Shown here piece after piece: positions 5,176 through 6,256 of a stretch of 6,256 nt of DNA. Origin of the DNA: an uncultured Desulfomonile sp. (GTDB taxonomy: Bacteria > Desulfobacterota > Desulfomonilia > Desulfomonilales > Desulfomonilaceae). A program made the translations under genes and the position numbers. The stretch lies in contig CALDNG010000185.1 of the NCBI GenBank assembly GCA_937915285.1, positions 1 through 6,256 on the forward strand, written 5' to 3'. Within the stretch, counting starts at the first letter, position 1. Each line of letters opens with the position of its first letter. The notes beneath the pieces were generated by a model. That model was not told the origin of the DNA. It ran no database searches and worked only from the letters and a program-made list of their open reading frames with translations.

Positions 5176-6213
5176 TTAGAAGATGAATCCCATTTCCACG
5201 AAACCACCATCCATTGCCGTATCGATCATCTTCACATCGCTGTATTTTTTCTTATAGGTCAGGTAGCGGTAGCCGCCTTTTACAAAACCTGATCGGCCGT
5301 TGTTAAGGGACAGTGAATACTTCAGTCCGGCGCTTAAGTCAGATCCCTGGCCGTCATCACCGAAAGCGACTCCAGCTCTGCCTTCAACAGACAGGTTGTT
5401 ACGGAATCGGGCAGATTTAATGCATTTCTCAATCTCTATGCCCGCCATCGTCATGTTCATGTCATTGTCGAAGGACGATCCACAGCATCCCGGCTGGTAA
5501 ACGCTCAAACGCTCGTTAAGCCTTACATAATCCGCAAACACTCCTACTCTGGATGTCTGGGTCAGGATTGGGTCATATACCAAGCCAATTCGCTGATATA
5601 GACGTTCCCATTTTGATTTTACACCCTGACCGGTAGAATAATTCATGGTTCCAAACTGGAAGTAGTTGTCAGGATTAGTTGTAGCTTCAAATGAAGTAGG
5701 CATTATGGAATACTGCATGGACCAGCGTGGTTGAAATCTGTATTTCGCCGAGAATGTCGGTACTACTGCATGCTCAGGCAATCCAAGTTGTGAGTTGAAA
5801 TCCACATAGGTCTGATAACCGTAACCTCCATAAGCGTAGCCATATCCATAATTACCGGGCCAGAAAGCGGTTTTTCCCTTGGTCCTGGCAAACAGTGCCT
5901 GAGCATCCAGCTCCCATCCCTTGGGTCTGGTAACCGTCAGGTAGCAATCATTCTGAGCTTGATATGACATCAGCCGCTCAGCCTGAGCCTGTGACGTGTA
6001 AGGCATGTAGCCTTGAAAAGGTTTGACCTTGGTGATTGGCTTTTCCTTAACCTTGGAAATAATCTGTGGTTTGGAATGAGCCGAAGCGTATAGGTCTTCT
6101 CTTGAGTCAGTAGCGGCGGCCTGCGTAAGGGTCCAAGCCATTGCTTGACTTGCGAAGATCATTGACAGAATACATAGACATACCAGTAGCATACGGGGCT
6201 TCATTAGATTCAT
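5176..6213 (-). CDS. Outer-membrane beta-barrel protein
   Basis: A 345-aa exported protein, probably an outer-membrane barrel of unknown cargo. The ATG at 6213 has GGAGG (6224-6220) 6 nt upstream; ATG 6204 is a less likely alternative. The signal peptide runs MNLMKPR, hydrophobic 8-22, cleavage after AMA at 26; cysteines 12 and 14 do not form a lipobox. A polar Lys-rich linker (about 35-67) and a Gln/Ala helix (74-88) precede GWELDAQALFARTKGKT (99-115), the first likely strand. A Gly/Tyr stretch, NYGYGYAYGGYGYQTY, lies at 121-136. From about 137 on there are repeated amphipathic strands with short turns (for example SRVGVFADYVRL, LSVEGRAGVAFG, SAGLKYSLSL, GFVKGGYRYLTYK), and the protein ends VEMGFIF with the terminal Phe recognised by the barrel-assembly machinery. 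C243-C244 sit in a predicted loop. The barrel would have about 10-12 strands. The promoter lies beyond the true contig end. Confidence 0.88.
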   Translation of the reverse strand: MNLMKPRMLLVCLCILSMIFASQAMAWTLTQAAATDSREDLYASAHSKPQIISKVKEKPITKVKPFQGYMPYTSQAQAERLMSYQAQNDCYLTVTRPKGWELDAQALFARTKGKTAFWPGNYGYGYAYGGYGYQTYVDFNSQLGLPEHAVVPTFSAKYRFQPRWSMQYSIMPTSFEATTNPDNYFQFGTMNYSTGQGVKSKWERLYQRIGLVYDPILTQTSRVGVFADYVRLNERLSVYQPGCCGSSFDNDMNMTMAGIEIEKCIKSARFRNNLSVEGRAGVAFGDDGQGSDLSAGLKYSLSLNNGRSGFVKGGYRYLTYKKKYSDVKMIDTAMDGGFVEMGFIF

Positions 6214-6215
6214 AC

Positions 6216-6226
6216 CCTCCCTCCCA
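6216..6226 (-). promoter_or_regulatory. Repeated Shine-Dalgarno of the outer-membrane gene
   Basis: On the minus strand TGGGAGGGAGG (6226-6216), continued by GGT before the ATG at 6213, contains two overlapping GGAGG-type sites at spacings of 6 and 2 nt. It is identical to 5061-5071 on the plus strand and so complementary to the terminator loop of the same transcript. This site decides the start at 6213. Confidence 0.7.
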
Positions 6227-6256
6227 AGATCGGAAGAGCGTCGTGTAGGGAAAGAG
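6227..6256. other. Illumina TruSeq adapter, not genomic DNA
   Basis: From AGATCGGAAGAGCGTCGTG at 6227 to the end, all 30 bases match the standard TruSeq adapter read-through sequence (the read-2 trimming form). The biological sequence ends at 6226 and the window end is a contig end. Confidence 0.97.

Overview
The window looks like one end of a draft contig from a Gram-negative bacterium. Secreted proteins with Sec signal peptides, an outer-membrane beta-barrel ending in phenylalanine and sigma-70-like promoters all fit this. The plant/treponemal-type phosphofructokinase and the general character of the secreted proteins are compatible with a Desulfobacterota (deltaproteobacterial) host, but that placement is an impression and not proven by the sequence. 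There are no transposases, integrases, CRISPR arrays, tRNAs or rRNAs.

Layout, plus strand: (1) the C-terminal 178 residues of a 6-phosphofructokinase, cut by the window start; (2) a roughly 250-bp intergenic region with a weak terminator-like hairpin, a good extended -10 promoter overlapped by a dyad, and a leader hairpin; (3) a 108-aa secreted small protein with a CPPPVC motif, followed by a GC-rich hairpin and a 195-aa membrane-anchored helical protein of unknown function; (4) a separate unit coding for an orphan type I periplasmic binding protein (branched-chain amino-acid/amide type); (5) another promoter and structured leader, then a 181-aa secreted protein very rich in Cys and Pro. A strong bidirectional terminator closes this half.

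Minus strand: an outer-membrane beta-barrel protein (6213 to 5176) lies upstream of its own terminator, and then comes a 284-aa protein with a C-terminal J domain (4937 to 4083), which converges on the shared terminator. Five of the six complete genes code for exported or membrane-anchored products, so the theme is the cell envelope. No common pathway can be demonstrated.

The two most useful observations are these. First, the last 30 bases (6227-6256) are Illumina TruSeq adapter and not genome, so the true sequence ends one base upstream of the beta-barrel gene's ribosome-binding site. Second, the apical loop of that gene's terminator contains an 11-nt perfect complement of the same gene's ribosome-binding site, and a neighbouring 3'-UTR hairpin carries a 7-nt competitor. 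Together they suggest a possible end-to-end RNA regulatory circuit. This is untested.
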